A DNA stretch of 57,790 bases, taken from positions 1 to 57,790 of the forward strand of contig PDSA01000017.1 in NCBI GenBank assembly GCA_002748285.1. Reading direction: 5' to 3'. Position 1 is the stretch's first letter, and each line of letters starts with the position of its first letter. The notes beneath the pieces are model-generated. The model worked only from the letters and a program-made list of their open reading frames with translations, did no database searches and was not told the DNA's origin. The DNA comes from Rhodobacterales bacterium (GTDB lineage Bacteria > Pseudomonadota > Alphaproteobacteria > Rhodobacterales > Rhodobacteraceae). Below, one piece after another: positions 18,473 through 29,382 of this stretch. The translations under genes were made by a program, and so were the position numbers.

Positions 18473-21159
18473 TCAATGGGCCTCGGACCAGTTGGCACCG
18501 ACGCCAGCATCCACGATCAGGGGCACGTCGAGCTGCACCGCCGGCATTGCGGCATTTTGCATGATGTTGCGCACGATGTCTGTCAGGGGCTCGGCTGCGT
18601 CCTGTTCAACCTCGAAAATCAGTTCGTCATGCACTTGCAGCAGCATTTTGGCCGGCAGGTCGCGGATCGCATCGGGAATACGCACCATGGCGCGGCGGAT
18701 CACATCGGCGGCGCTGCCCTGAATCGGCGCATTGATCACCGCGCGTTTGGCGAACCCGGCCCGCGGGCCTTTGCTGCCCATATCCGGGGTGTGGATTTTG
18801 CGCCCGAACAGGGTTTTGACATATTTATGCTGTTTGGCAAACTCCACCGTGTCATCCATATAGCGACGGATTTCGGGGAAGCGCTCAAAATAGCGGTCAA
18901 TAAAGCCCTGCGCCTCTTTGCGGTCGATCCGCAGATTGCGTGCCAGACCAAAGCCGGAAATGCCATAAATCACCCCAAAATTGATCGCTTTGGCCTGACG
19001 GCGGATGTCGGGGGTCATCTGATCCAGCGGCACGTTGAACATTTCGCTGGCGGTCATGGCGTGAATGTCCTGACCATCGCGAAACGCCTGTTTCAGGGCC
19101 GGAATGTCGGCGATATGGGCCAAAATCCGCAGCTCGATCTGGCTATAGTCAAGCGACAGCAGCACATTGCCCGGCGCGGCGACAAAGGCCTGACGGATGC
19201 GCCGCCCATCCTCGCTGCGCACGGGGATGTTTTGCAGGTTTGGATCACTTGAGGCCAGCCGCCCGGTATTGGCCCCGGCAATCCCGTAAGAGGTATGCAC
19301 CCGCCCGGTTTCGGGGTTGATATGGTCCTGCAACGCATCGGTATAGGTCGATTTCAGCTTGCTGATCTGACGCCAATCCAGCACTTTTGCGGGCAGTTCA
19401 TGGCCATTGGCGGCCAAATCTTCCAGCACATCGGCCCCGGTGGCATAGGCACCGGTCTTGCCCTTTTTGCCACCCTCCAGCCCCATTTCGTCAAACAGAA
19501 TCTCGCCCAGCTGCTTGGGCGAGCCGACATTAAAAGGCCGCCCGGCCAGCGCGTGGATGTCAGCCTCGAGCGCGGCCATTTTCTGGGCAAAGGCGTTGGA
19601 CATGCGGCTGAGAACGTCACGATCCACCTTGATGCCGTGCATCTCCATTTCGGTCAGCACCGGGATCAGCGGGCGCTCCATGGTTTCGTAAACCGTGGTG
19701 ACCTGCTCGACATGCAGCCGGGGTTTGAAAGCCTGCCACAGGCGCAGAGTGATATCGGCGTCCTCGGCGGCATAGGGGACCGCATCGGCCAGCTTGACCT
19801 TGTCAAAAGTAATCGCGGATTTGCCCGTGCCCAGCAGCGGTTTGATCGGGATCGGCTTGTGGTTCAGATAGCGCTCCGAAAGCTGATCCATGCCGTGATT
19901 GTGCAGCCCGGCATGGAGCGCATAAGACAGCAGCATGGTTTGAGCATGGTCAGCGCCACTTCGCGGTTGATCTGCCCTTCGGCCAGCTGATCCGAAGCAA
20001 ACAGATCATCCCCGGCGCTTTCCTTATGCGTCAACGGAATGTAACAGGCCCGCCCGGGTTGCACGCAGAGCGACACTCCGACCAGTTCGGCGCGCATGGT
20101 GTCCAGCCCGGTGGTTTCGGTATCGACCGCGACATGGCCATGCTCATAGATCAGGTCGATCCATGCGGCCAGCGCATCGGCGTCCTTGACCCATTCATAT
20201 TGGTCGGAGTCAAAGGCCGGGGCGTCCGGGGTTTTGGCCGCCGCTGCCGGCGCAGCGATGTCCGGGGCGGCAACGCCGATCTTGTCGGCGATCCTTTTGG
20301 TGAGGGTGCGGAACTCCATTTCGGCCAAAAAGGCCATCAGGCTGTCCGGATCGGGCTCCTTCAGCTCCAGATCCTCAAGGCTGAAATCCAGCGTCATATC
20401 GGGCACCAGATAGACTAATTCGCGAGAGGTGCGGATCAGATCGGCATTGTCGATCAGGGTCTGGCGGCGCTTGGGCTGCTTGATCTGTTCAGCCTGCGCC
20501 AGCAGCGTGTCGAGATCGCCATATTCGTTGATCAGCAACGCCGCGGTTTTGATGCCGATGCCCGGAGCGCCGGGGATGTTATCGGTGCTGTCCCCGGCCA
20601 GCGCCTGCACATCCACCACCCGATCCGGGCCAACGCCAAACTTTTCCTCGACTTGCTCAATGCCAATGCGGCGGTTTTTCATCGCGTCCAGCATCTCGAC
20701 CCCGCCACCGACCAACTGCATCAGGTCTTTGTCCGAGCTGATGATGGTGCAGCGCCCACCCGCCGCGCGGGCTCGGGTGGCCAGGGTGGCGATGATGTCA
20801 TCGGCTTCGTAATTTTCGACCTCGATACAGGCGATGTTAAAGGCGCGGGTGGCATCCCGGGTCAAGGGGAATTGCGGGCGCAAATCTTCAGGAGGCGGGG
20901 GGCGGTTAGCCTTGTATTTATCATAGATATCGTTGCGAAAGGTCTTGCCCGAATGATCAAACACCACCGCCACATGGGTGGGGGCATCGGGGCCGGTATT
21001 GGCCTCGATCTGTTTGAACAGCATGTTGCAAAAGCCCGACACCGCCCCGATCGGCGCCCCGTCCGATGCGCGGGTCAGCGGGGGCAGCGCGTGATAGGCG
21101 CGGAAAATGAATGCCGAGCCGTCAATCAGATGCAGATGGCAGCCTTTGCCAAAACTCAT
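18473..21159 (-). pseudogene. polA: DNA polymerase I, split by an internal deletion and frameshift
   Basis: Repair and Okazaki-fragment polymerase. The 5' part (start 21159, AGGAGG upstream) encodes the 5'-3' exonuclease (LIDGSAFIFRAYHALPPL) and the start of the 3'-5' exonuclease domain (VAVDTETTGLD). It continues to ALTMLKP at about 19938, then goes out of frame and stops at 19864. The 3' part, in a different frame from MLLSYALHAG at 19936, encodes the rest and the full polymerase domain (SLDYSQIELRILAH, RRQAKAINFGVIYG, LQVHDELIFEV). About 33-36 residues around the Exo II/III region are missing. It ends 45 bp before kdsD. Confidence 0.88.
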
Positions 21160-21204
21160 AATCGCCTCCTTAGCAAAGCGCACGGGTGGGGGTGCCCCTG
21201 CCGT

Positions 21205-21585
21205 TTAAGCCGGTTGCAGCATCCGCCCTAGAGGCCGCCCGGCCAGAAGATGCACATGCAGATGCATGACTTCCTGCACCCCATGGGCTCCGGCATTGGC
21301 GATCAGGCGGTATCCGCTGCCACCCTCGCCGGGCTCAAGCCCCAGCTGTTGGCAGAGCTGGCCAATGGCGCGAGTATAGTCGATGATTTCGGCATCGCTG
21401 GCCTGATTGGCGAAATGATCATAGCAGACATAGGGCCCTTTGGGGATCACCAGCACATGATGCGGCGCCTGATGGCTGAGATCCTGAAACGCCAATGTAT
21501 GCGGGGTTTCCAGCACCTTGTCGCACGGGATTTCACCGCGCAGGATTTTGGCAAAAACATTCTGATCATCATAGGTGTAGGGCAT
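21205..21585 (-). CDS. HIT-domain nucleotide-binding protein
   Basis: A 126-residue histidine-triad protein of the HINT group. The triad is HLHVHLL near the C-terminus, and the N-terminal VFAKILRGEIPCDKV is typical. Family members hydrolyse adenosine phosphoramidates or similar nucleotide conjugates; the physiological role in bacteria is poorly defined. The ATG at 21585 has GAGG six bases upstream. It begins eight bases after the stop of the glycosyltransferase gene and precedes polA by 45 bp, so these genes likely share a transcript. Confidence 0.9.
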   Translation of the reverse strand: MPYTYDDQNVFAKILRGEIPCDKVLETPHTLAFQDLSHQAPHHVLVIPKGPYVCYDHFANQASDAEIIDYTRAIGQLCQQLGLEPGEGGSGYRLIANAGAHGVQEVMHLHVHLLAGRPLGRMLQPA

Positions 21586-21593
21586 GAGTATCC

Positions 21594-23171
21594 TCAATCA
21601 ACAAACAGGTATTCGGTCCGGGCGATCTTGTCCGCATCTTCGTTCGAAATATCCAGAAACCCGGCAATGGCCGACGTGTTTTCCTCGGGGCTGGCATTTT
21701 CGCGAATCCGGTAATGCTGTTCAAAATCCGCATCACGGATACGGTCGCTTTCAAGGATGACATCATTACGGATGGTTGGCAACAGGGTGTTCAGGGTTTC
21801 CTCTGCCGGACGCTCGCCCACCAGCCCGATCCGCTGGGCGTGACCGATCAGATAATCATCGCTGAACAGGCATTCGATTTCCAGCATTTTGGTGTTGGAG
21901 CGGTCGGTATAAAAATCCTGAATCAGGCCGATATTATTGGGGTCCATGCACACCACCAGCCGGTCGGTTTCGTAATAATCAAATAGCATCCGCATCAGGG
22001 CGCGCCGGTGTCGGGTGCGTTTGCCAAGGGTGGTTTGAATGCCGCCCAGATCGGGCAGCGGTGTGCTTTCTTCGTCAAACAGATATTCGATGCTGCGCAG
22101 ACCGGTGACCTGGCTGATCTGCGCCGCGAGCCGCTTGGCCACATGCCATTTTTTGCAGACCACGATCAGCAGCTCGCGTTCGCGGCCCAGCGTGCTTTCG
22201 GTTTCCCAGAAACGCTGCGCGAATCGCCGCCCGATCCGGCCCCGCCCGGTGAGGAATTTATAGAGGTTGCGCCCCTCGCCCGAGATCTGAAAATCGGTGT
22301 TTTCGCTGGCATATAGCTTGCCCAGCCGGCGTTTCAGTTCCAAAGCTTCGGGGCTGATTTTGCGGGCGAACAGGTAATCCTGACTGAGCAGCAGATCATA
22401 GTGATCGTTATAAAACGTCGCCGGCATCCCATAATCGGAAAACAGCAGAAATGTCAGCGTGTGCGAGCGGATTTCGGATTCTGGCACGATATGGCGCACA
22501 AGGGTCTGGAAAAAGGTCTCATCCGGGATCCAGGTGGTTCTGAAAAACCGCATCACGTCTTTGCGTTTGCGGGCAAAATCCAAAATCCATTCAGCCGTGC
22601 GCCGGCGCAGGCACCACCATTGGCTGCCGATCATGATCTGCATATCGGCCGGGATTTTCCGGGTTAGGCCCAGCTTTTTCTGAAGCTCGAACATCGCGTA
22701 AAAGCGGCGCTTTTGCGTACGTTCGTTAAAGAAATGCCGGTAAATCAGGCGCTCTTCTTTCCAGCCGGTCTTGATCCAGTCACTTTCGAAAAAATCGTGG
22801 CTCTCGATATAGTCCACATCGGTTTTGTCCAGAAATTCATGCACATAGGCGGCGGATTTGATCGGCATACAATCGCCCGAAAGCATGTAAAAATGCGTGG
22901 CCCGCGGGAAGTCATCAACCGCCGCCTGCAACGCATTCAGGGTTGCCTGCACCAATGACCACTCGCCCCAGCCGCATTTCAGGCGTTTTTTGGCAAAGGT
23001 CACACTGGGGTTATCCGCCAAAGCATCGTGGATTTTCTGAAAATCCGAGGGCTTGGCCCGTGCATCAAAATGGATGGCCATGAAATCACCCGCCGCAGTC
23101 AGGCGCCGGGCCTGCGCAATGATCGCATCCGGGTCTTTATGGCATAGAAGGATGAAGGCAATTTTTGCCAT
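21594..23171 (-). CDS. Core-2/I-branching (GT14-like) glycosyltransferase with C-terminal extension
   Basis: A 525-residue protein. The first 270 residues resemble GT14 beta-1,6-N-acetylglucosaminyl/xylosyl-transferases: IAFILLCHKDPD, CGWGEWSLVQATLNAL, FYMLSGDCMPIKS, GSQWWCLRRRTAEWIL and WIPDETFFQTLV. The last 250 residues form a second region I recall from Rhodobacterales proteins labelled DUF5928, of unknown function. No signal peptide is seen, so it is probably cytoplasmic or membrane-peripheral. It is divergent from a sulfotransferase, which suggests joint modification of a surface glycan. The ATG at 23171 has no obvious ribosome site; an in-frame GTG lies 27 bases upstream. Confidence 0.8.
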   Translation of the reverse strand: MAKIAFILLCHKDPDAIIAQARRLTAAGDFMAIHFDARAKPSDFQKIHDALADNPSVTFAKKRLKCGWGEWSLVQATLNALQAAVDDFPRATHFYMLSGDCMPIKSAAYVHEFLDKTDVDYIESHDFFESDWIKTGWKEERLIYRHFFNERTQKRRFYAMFELQKKLGLTRKIPADMQIMIGSQWWCLRRRTAEWILDFARKRKDVMRFFRTTWIPDETFFQTLVRHIVPESEIRSHTLTFLLFSDYGMPATFYNDHYDLLLSQDYLFARKISPEALELKRRLGKLYASENTDFQISGEGRNLYKFLTGRGRIGRRFAQRFWETESTLGRERELLIVVCKKWHVAKRLAAQISQVTGLRSIEYLFDEESTPLPDLGGIQTTLGKRTRHRRALMRMLFDYYETDRLVVCMDPNNIGLIQDFYTDRSNTKMLEIECLFSDDYLIGHAQRIGLVGERPAEETLNTLLPTIRNDVILESDRIRDADFEQHYRIRENASPEENTSAIAGFLDISNEDADKIARTEYLFVD

Positions 23172-23378
23172 TTTGGATACACACACCCCAAAAATCACTG
23201 ATTGTTCACTAAATAGCGTGAATGGTCGTTGAATATACAGCGTTTATTTGTTTTTTTATCGCTAATTGTCGTTAAAAGCGGTGTCGATAAATGCTGACTT
23301 GGGGTGCCGGGTCGGGGTAGGGTTGAAACGCCAGGGATCACGATTGTGATCTGGATTTGCAGTAAAGGGTATCAAAAT

Positions 23379-24203
23379 ATGGGTTTTCCCGGTGTATGGA
23401 TGACACAAAGCGAAAGCGTGGCTTATCGTGTGGTGCCGAAATGTGCCTGCTCGACCATTGGCCAGATCATGTATTATTCTGATCATGGCAAATTCTTTGA
23501 TGGTGATATTCACGATGCCACCAGTAAAATTCACAAATGGGGCATCGAAGACAGCCAGCCGGTGATCGAGGCCAATGTCACGCAGCATAAATCCTATACT
23601 TTTACCTGTGTGCGCAATCCTTATGGGCGGATTCTTAGCTCGTTCTTTGACAAGATCTGCGGCATTCAACGCAACGGCAAACGATATCGCGGCAAGCTGG
23701 TGCCGCTGTTGATCCAGAAATACGGGGTCGAGGTGGGCGACCCGGAAACCGGGTTTGATTTTGATCAGATCAAATCGTTTCGCCGGTTTTTGCTGTTTGC
23801 CCGCGACACCATCCGCTGGCGCCGCCCGATGGAGCCGGATATTCATTGGTCGGCGATGTCGGGGCATGTCTCGACCCTGATCATGAATGGCGGGCGTTAC
23901 GACAACATCTTTCACACCGAGAAATTCAACGAGGGGATGCAGTCGGTTCTGGATGCGATCGAGACCAAGCATAAGGTCAAATTAGAAAAAATACCAAGGT
24001 TCAACGAATCCGAGGGCCACGGCCCCAAACGTGCTTATCCGATTGCGGATTATTTTGACGATCTGTCGATGCATCTGGTTTATGAAATCTATAAGCGTGA
24101 TTTCAATCTGTTCAAATATGATGTGGATGATCCGAACAATAAAATGCCAACCGGCGAGATTGATCTGGACGAAATTCACGCCAAGCTGGGGCCGAAGAAC
24201 TGA
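23379..24203 (+). CDS. Sulfotransferase family protein
   Basis: A 274-residue PAPS-dependent sulfotransferase. The 5'-phosphosulfate loop is VPKCACSTIGQIMY near the N-terminus, and the 3'-phosphate motif is CVRNPYGRILSSFF at about residues 72-85. This arrangement matches the carbohydrate sulfotransferase-2 type. The start at 23379 is chosen because AAAGGG lies upstream and homology begins there. It shares a 207-bp divergent promoter region with the GT14-like gene, supporting a shared role in glycan or exopolysaccharide decoration. Codons are less GC-rich than neighbours. Copy B of the repeat follows. Confidence 0.85.
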   Translation: MGFPGVWMTQSESVAYRVVPKCACSTIGQIMYYSDHGKFFDGDIHDATSKIHKWGIEDSQPVIEANVTQHKSYTFTCVRNPYGRILSSFFDKICGIQRNGKRYRGKLVPLLIQKYGVEVGDPETGFDFDQIKSFRRFLLFARDTIRWRRPMEPDIHWSAMSGHVSTLIMNGGRYDNIFHTEKFNEGMQSVLDAIETKHKVKLEKIPRFNESEGHGPKRAYPIADYFDDLSMHLVYEIYKRDFNLFKYDVDDPNNKMPTGEIDLDEIHAKLGPKN

Positions 24204-24246
24204 GGCTTAAAGCTCCTGTCGAATGCCATATCATTTGGAAAATGCC

Positions 24247-24390
24247 GGGCTGCGCCTGCTTGGGTAGGCGCATGTGCGGAGCGTATCAACCCATGAGAGA
24301 TGAGAATGATCCGCAGCGTCACAAAGTGTTGAGACGGTGATTGCGCCTGCCGGGGGGCAGGCAGGCGCAGCCCGGCCTAGGCCGGGCGGG
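24247..24390 (+). repeat. Structured dispersed repeat, copy B
   Basis: Second copy, 144 bp. The left arm GGGCTGCGCCTGCTT pairs with the right arm AGGCAGGCGCAGCCC with one G-U position. The internal block TTGCGCCTGCCGGGGGGCAG is identical to the other copies. The end hairpin is CCCGGC-CTAG-GCCGGG, followed by CGGG. The central part shares GCGGAGCGT and CACAAAGTGTTGAGA with the others. It sits between the convergent sulfotransferase and carB genes. Confidence 0.88.
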
Positions 24391-24453
24391 TCGGTTGTTA
24401 GGTAAGGCACCCCGTTTGGCAGGGGGCTTCTCAGGTCACACCATCACCGGGGC

Positions 24454-27400
24454 TCACCCCTGCAAAGATCGCACGCCCAATTCGCCCTCTTCCCGGGATT
24501 TCATCGCCAGCGCCACCGCATGGCTAGCCGCCGCCGTGGTGAAATAAGGCAAGCCATCATGCAACGCCACCGCGCGGATTTCCCGGCTATCCTCAACCGC
24601 TTGTGCGCCCTCGGTGGTGTTGATCACCAAAGCAATTTCGCCATCTTTCAGACGGTCGACAATGTTGGGGCGGCCCTCATACACCTTATTTACCACTTCG
24701 CAATCAATGCCGTTTTCCGCCAGCCATTTGCCGGTGCCGCTGGTGGCCACCAGCTCAAAGCCCAGCTCAACCAGCAGCCGGGCGGTGTCGGCCATGGCTG
24801 GGGTCTTGTCCAGATCCTTGATCGAAAAGAACACCGCGCCGCTGGAGGGCAGCACCACCCCCGCGCCCATCTGCGCTTTCAAAAACGCCAGCGGGAAGGA
24901 GCGATCCCAGCCCATCACCTCGCCGGTTGAGCGCATCTCGGGCCCCAAAATCGTGTCGACGCCGGGGAACCGGGCAAAGGGCAGCACCGCCTCTTTGACC
25001 GAGAACCACGGCATTTGCGGATCGGCCAAAGACATCGGATCGGCGAAAGGCAACGGCGTATCGGGGCCGGTGCCTTCGGGGTAAGGGGCGCGCATCGGAA
25101 AGTTTGACAGCGGCTCGCCCGCCATGATCCGGGCCGCGATCGAGGCAATGGCGCTGTCGGTGGCCTTGGCGACAAAGGGCACGGTGCGCGAGGCACGCGG
25201 ATTGACCTCGATCAGGTAAATCTGACCATCCTTCACCGCAAACTGAATGTTCATCAGCCCCACCACATTCAACGCCAGCGCCAGGGCGCGGGTCTGGCGG
25301 TGGACCTCGTCGATGATATCTTGGGACAGCGAATAAGGCGGCAGGGAACAGGCGCTGTCACCGGAATGCACCCCGGCCTCTTCGATATGCTGCATCAGCC
25401 CGGCGACATGCACCTCTTTGCCGTCACACAGCGCATCCACATCCATTTCCACCGCGCCGGACAGATAGCTGTCCAGCAAAACCGGGCTGTCACCCGAGAC
25501 CACCACGGCCTCGGAAATATAGCGTTTCAGCTGTGCCATATCCCGCACGATCTCCATCGCGCGGCCACCCAGAACGTAAGAGGGGCGGATGACCAGCGGA
25601 AAGCCGATGTCCTCGGCGATGTCAAAGGCCTGTTGATTGGTCGAGGCAATGCCGTTTTTCGGCTGCAACAGGCCCAGATCATGCACCAGCGCCTGAAAAC
25701 GCTCGCGGTCCTCGGCCAGATCAATGCTGTCGGGCGTGGTGCCCAGAATCGGGATGCCGGCGGTTTCCAGCGCGTGGGCCAGCTTCAGCGGAGTCTGGCC
25801 ACCAAATTGCACGATCACCCCATGCAATGTGCCATTTTCCTGCTCGACCCGCAGGATTTCCATCACATGCTCAAAGGTGACAGGTTCGAAATACAGCCGA
25901 TCCGAGGTGTCATAATCGGTGGAGACCGTTTCCGGGTTGCAGTTGATCATGATGGTTTCATAACCCTGATCGGTCAGCGCGAAACAGGCATGACAGCAGC
26001 AATAGTCAAACTCGATCCCCTGCCCGATCCGGTTGGGCCCACCGCCCAGAATCACCACTTTTTTCTTGTCGCTGGGGCGGGCTTCGCATTCGGCCGCGCC
26101 CATCGCCGGAGCCTCATAGCTGGAATACATATAAGGCGTCTGGGCGGAAAATTCGGCGGCGCAGGTGTCGATCCGTTTGAACGATGCCACCACACCGGCA
26201 TCCAGACGTGCCTTGCGCACATCTGCCTCGGTCTGGCCGGTCAGCTTGGCCAAGCGGGCATCGGAAAAGCCGAGCATTTTCAGCGCCCGCAACCCGGTTT
26301 CATCGCCGGGCAGGCCCGAGGATTTGACCTGTTCTTCGGCCTCAATGATCTCGCGGATTCGGGCCAGGAACCACGGGTCAAACATGGTGGCGTGGTGAAT
26401 TTCGTCATCGCTGAGCCCATGGCGCATGGCCTGAGCAATCACCCGGATGCGGTCCGGCGATTGCAACGAGATCGCCTTGATCACTGCCGCCTTGTCCGGG
26501 GCACCTTCGATTGTGACCTCATCAAAGCCGGTCAGGCCGGTTTCCATGCTGGCCAGCGCTTTTTGCAGGCTTTCATGGATGCTGCGGCCAATCGCCATGG
26601 TTTCACCCACCGATTTCATCGCGGTCGACAGCAGCGGCTCGGAGCCCGCAAATTTTTCAAAGGCAAAGCGGGGGATTTTGGTGACGACATAGTCGATGCT
26701 GGGTTCAAACGAGGCCGGCGTGACCTTGGTGATGTCATTATCCAGTTCGTCCAGCGTATAGCCCACCGCCAGCTTGGCGGCGATTTTGGCGATGGGGAAA
26801 CCCGTGGCCTTGGATGCCAGCGCAGAAGAGCGCGACACACGCGGGTTCATCTCGATCACCACCATGCGCCCATCCTTGGGGTTGACGGCCCATTGCACGT
26901 TTGAGCCGCCGGTCTCCACCCCAATTTCACGCAACACCGCAATGCTGGCGCTGCGCATCATCTGGTATTCCTTATCCGTCAGGGTCAGGGCAGGCGCCAC
27001 GGTGATGCTGTCGCCGGTATGCACCCCCATCGGATCGACATTTTCGATCGAGCAAACGATGATAGCGTTGTCGGCGGTGTCACGCACCACCTCCATTTCA
27101 TATTCTTTCCAGCCCAGCAGCGATTCATCAATCAGAATCTGATTGACCGGGCTGGCCTCGAGCCCCGTGCTGCAGAAATGGATGAAATCATCGCGGTTAT
27201 AGGCCACCCCGCCGCCGGTGCCGCCCAAGGTAAAGGCCGGACGGATGATGGCGGGCAGTCCGATGGTGTCGAGCGCGGCCATGCAGTCTTCCATGCTCTC
27301 GGCAATGGTGGCGCGTGGGTTTTCCAGCCCCAGACGATCCATCGCCTCGCGGAACAGTTTGCGGTCTTCGGCCATTTCGATGGCTTTGCGGTTGGCCCCG

Positions 27401-27747
27401 ATCAGCTCGACCCCATATTCTTCCAGAACGCCCATATCGGCCAGCTCAAGTGCGGTGTTCAGCCCGGTTTGCCCGCCCATGGTGGGCAGCAGCGCGTCGG
27501 GGCGCTCTTTCTTGATGATTTTGGCCACCATATCGGCGGTGATCGGCTCGATATAGGTGGCATCGGCCAGTTCCGGGTCCGTCATGATGGTGGCCGGATT
27601 CGAGTTGACCAGAATAACGCGATACCCTTCCTGACGCAGCGCCTTGCAGGCTTGTGCGCCGGAATAGTCGAATTCGCAGGCCTGACCAATAATAATTGGC
27701 CCGGCACCGATGATCATGATGGATTTGATGTCTTGTCTTTTTGGCAT
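24454..27747 (-). CDS. carB: Carbamoyl-phosphate synthase large subunit
   Basis: A 1097-residue enzyme making carbamoyl phosphate from bicarbonate, ATP and glutamine-derived ammonia, for arginine and pyrimidines. Two ATP-grasp halves are present: the first opens [20 protein letters not shown], and the second is marked by [20 protein letters not shown]. The C-terminal allosteric domain includes [16 protein letters not shown] and [20 protein letters not shown]. Length is normal with no internal gap. The start at 27747 follows a G-rich ribosome site. carA is not in the window. Confidence 0.96.
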   Translation of the reverse strand: MPKRQDIKSIMIIGAGPIIIGQACEFDYSGAQACKALRQEGYRVILVNSNPATIMTDPELADATYIEPITADMVAKIIKKERPDALLPTMGGQTGLNTALELADMGVLEEYGVELIGANRKAIEMAEDRKLFREAMDRLGLENPRATIAESMEDCMAALDTIGLPAIIRPAFTLGGTGGGVAYNRDDFIHFCSTGLEASPVNQILIDESLLGWKEYEMEVVRDTADNAIIVCSIENVDPMGVHTGDSITVAPALTLTDKEYQMMRSASIAVLREIGVETGGSNVQWAVNPKDGRMVVIEMNPRVSRSSALASKATGFPIAKIAAKLAVGYTLDELDNDITKVTPASFEPSIDYVVTKIPRFAFEKFAGSEPLLSTAMKSVGETMAIGRSIHESLQKALASMETGLTGFDEVTIEGAPDKAAVIKAISLQSPDRIRVIAQAMRHGLSDDEIHHATMFDPWFLARIREIIEAEEQVKSSGLPGDETGLRALKMLGFSDARLAKLTGQTEADVRKARLDAGVVASFKRIDTCAAEFSAQTPYMYSSYEAPAMGAAECEARPSDKKKVVILGGGPNRIGQGIEFDYCCCHACFALTDQGYETIMINCNPETVSTDYDTSDRLYFEPVTFEHVMEILRVEQENGTLHGVIVQFGGQTPLKLAHALETAGIPILGTTPDSIDLAEDRERFQALVHDLGLLQPKNGIASTNQQAFDIAEDIGFPLVIRPSYVLGGRAMEIVRDMAQLKRYISEAVVVSGDSPVLLDSYLSGAVEMDVDALCDGKEVHVAGLMQHIEEAGVHSGDSACSLPPYSLSQDIIDEVHRQTRALALALNVVGLMNIQFAVKDGQIYLIEVNPRASRTVPFVAKATDSAIASIAARIMAGEPLSNFPMRAPYPEGTGPDTPLPFADPMSLADPQMPWFSVKEAVLPFARFPGVDTILGPEMRSTGEVMGWDRSFPLAFLKAQMGAGVVLPSSGAVFFSIKDLDKTPAMADTARLLVELGFELVATSGTGKWLAENGIDCEVVNKVYEGRPNIVDRLKDGEIALVINTTEGAQAVEDSREIRAVALHDGLPYFTTAAASHAVALAMKSREEGELGVRSLQG

Positions 27748-27853
27748 TTGGCCGACCCCCGAGGTGCAGATTGCATCCAAATTGTCTGGGGTTATAGACA
27801 AGCAGCGGCGTAGTGCAAGAGGCGTTCCGGCAAATGCGCCGCCAATTTTCGAC

Positions 27854-29053
27854 TTATGAACAGATATAGTCGCGAGTCAGCGGAACCGCCATCTGATCAC
27901 GGCTGATTTGCATCTGGAAAACCACCAATCCAAAGATCGAAAAGCTTAACTCGGACGAGATCAGGTAAAACCGCCACATCCGGCAGAATCGATCATCATA
28001 GAGCTGACGGGCGGCGTCGATATTGGCCTCGAACCGGTCGCGCCAGATTTGCAGGGTTCTGGCGTAATGCATCCGCCAGACCTCGATATCGGTGGCAAAC
28101 AGTTCCGATTTCTCAAGGCTCTGCATCAGCTCGGACAAGGCCGGGGCATAGCCGCCGGGGAAGATATATTTGCTGATCCAGGGGGAAACGGCCTCTTCCG
28201 GCGGGGTCGAGCGGCCGATGGTGTGGATCAGGGCCACCCCGTCCGGTTTCAAAAGCTGGCGGATTTTCTGGAAATAGCAATCATATTGGCTGTGACCGAC
28301 ATGTTCCAACATGCCGACCGACACGATGCGGTCAAAGCGCTGTTCGACATTGCGGTAATCCCGCAGCAGAAAAGAGCATTTGTCGGCCAGCCCCGCTTCG
28401 GCGGCGCGTTTGGTGGCGATTTCGTGCTGGCGTTCCGACAGAGTCACCCCGACCACCTCAACCCCATAATCGCGGGCCAGCATCAACCCCATACCGCCCC
28501 AGCCACAACCGATATCCAGCACTTTCATGCCGGGCTTGAGCAGCAGCTTTTTGGCGATATGCTGTTTTTTCGCGTCCTGAGCCTGCTCCAGCGTCATATC
28601 TGGCGTGCGGAAATAGGCGCAGGAATACTGCTTGTCGGGGTCTAAAAACAGATCATAGAGATCATCAGACAGATCATAATGATGCTGCACATTGCGCCGG
28701 GCGGCCCTGAGATGGGTTTTCAGGGTCAGGCGGTTGATTTGGTGGCGCAGACTGTCGGCCTTGCGGTGCCAATAGCCCATATTGAACTGCATGATATTGG
28801 CCATCATCAGCGACAACATGCCGTGCAGATCATCATCTTCGACGGTCAAATCCCCATCCATATAGGCTTCGCCCAGCGCCAGCTGCGGATGCAGCACCAG
28901 CTTGCGGGCCAGATCGGCGCTGTGCAGGCACACCGAAATGGGGTCTCCGCTGCCATCGCCATAAAGCTGCACGCTGCCATCAAAAAACGTGACCGACAAC
29001 CGGCCCTGCTTGATCACCCGCGCCAATAAACGCTTTAACAATCTGTTCCACAT
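27854..29053 (-). CDS. cfa: Cyclopropane-fatty-acyl-phospholipid synthase
   Basis: A 399-residue SAM-dependent enzyme that adds a methylene bridge to unsaturated acyl chains of membrane lipids. The N-terminal lipid-binding region is followed by [18 protein letters not shown], the SAM-binding motif [16 protein letters not shown], then [10 protein letters not shown] and GRSTPPEE. The ATG at 29053 is preceded by GGGGGAAAAG. It is upstream of carB on the same strand (about 106 bp apart) and divergent from aspS. Confidence 0.93.
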   Translation of the reverse strand: MWNRLLKRLLARVIKQGRLSVTFFDGSVQLYGDGSGDPISVCLHSADLARKLVLHPQLALGEAYMDGDLTVEDDDLHGMLSLMMANIMQFNMGYWHRKADSLRHQINRLTLKTHLRAARRNVQHHYDLSDDLYDLFLDPDKQYSCAYFRTPDMTLEQAQDAKKQHIAKKLLLKPGMKVLDIGCGWGGMGLMLARDYGVEVVGVTLSERQHEIATKRAAEAGLADKCSFLLRDYRNVEQRFDRIVSVGMLEHVGHSQYDCYFQKIRQLLKPDGVALIHTIGRSTPPEEAVSPWISKYIFPGGYAPALSELMQSLEKSELFATDIEVWRMHYARTLQIWRDRFEANIDAARQLYDDRFCRMWRFYLISSELSFSIFGLVVFQMQISRDQMAVPLTRDYICS

Positions 29054-29382
29054 CTTTTCCCCCACCATATAATACGCCCCGCATTATTGCGGAGCTTGGC
29101 TATGATCGGTGCGCGAAAACACGACCAGCAGGAAGGATTCAACCCGTGCGACCTGAAACTTTCAGTAACCCGACTTATTGGCTCATCCCTGATCTCTCAG
29201 GTCTTTCGCGACACGCCGTAGCGGCTCAATCCCTATAAAATTTGAGGTTAGCGCGGAAAAAACCGCCTGTCTATTGTCTGTTTGCCCCTGCTTGCGGTGA
29301 AATGGGTGCGCTTGGCCTTGACTTTGCCGCGTTTGCACGGTGTATCAGCGCCAACCATAGTTTCACCCGAAGGGGATATAAA
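29054..29382. promoter_or_regulatory. Divergent upstream region of cfa and aspS
   Basis: 329 bp separate the two divergent starts. No gene is supported here; an in-frame extension upstream of the aspS ATG lacks family similarity. The region should hold promoters for both genes, but I could not point to a clear -35/-10 pair. AAGGGGATATAAA just before 29383 is the aspS ribosome site. Confidence 0.5.
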
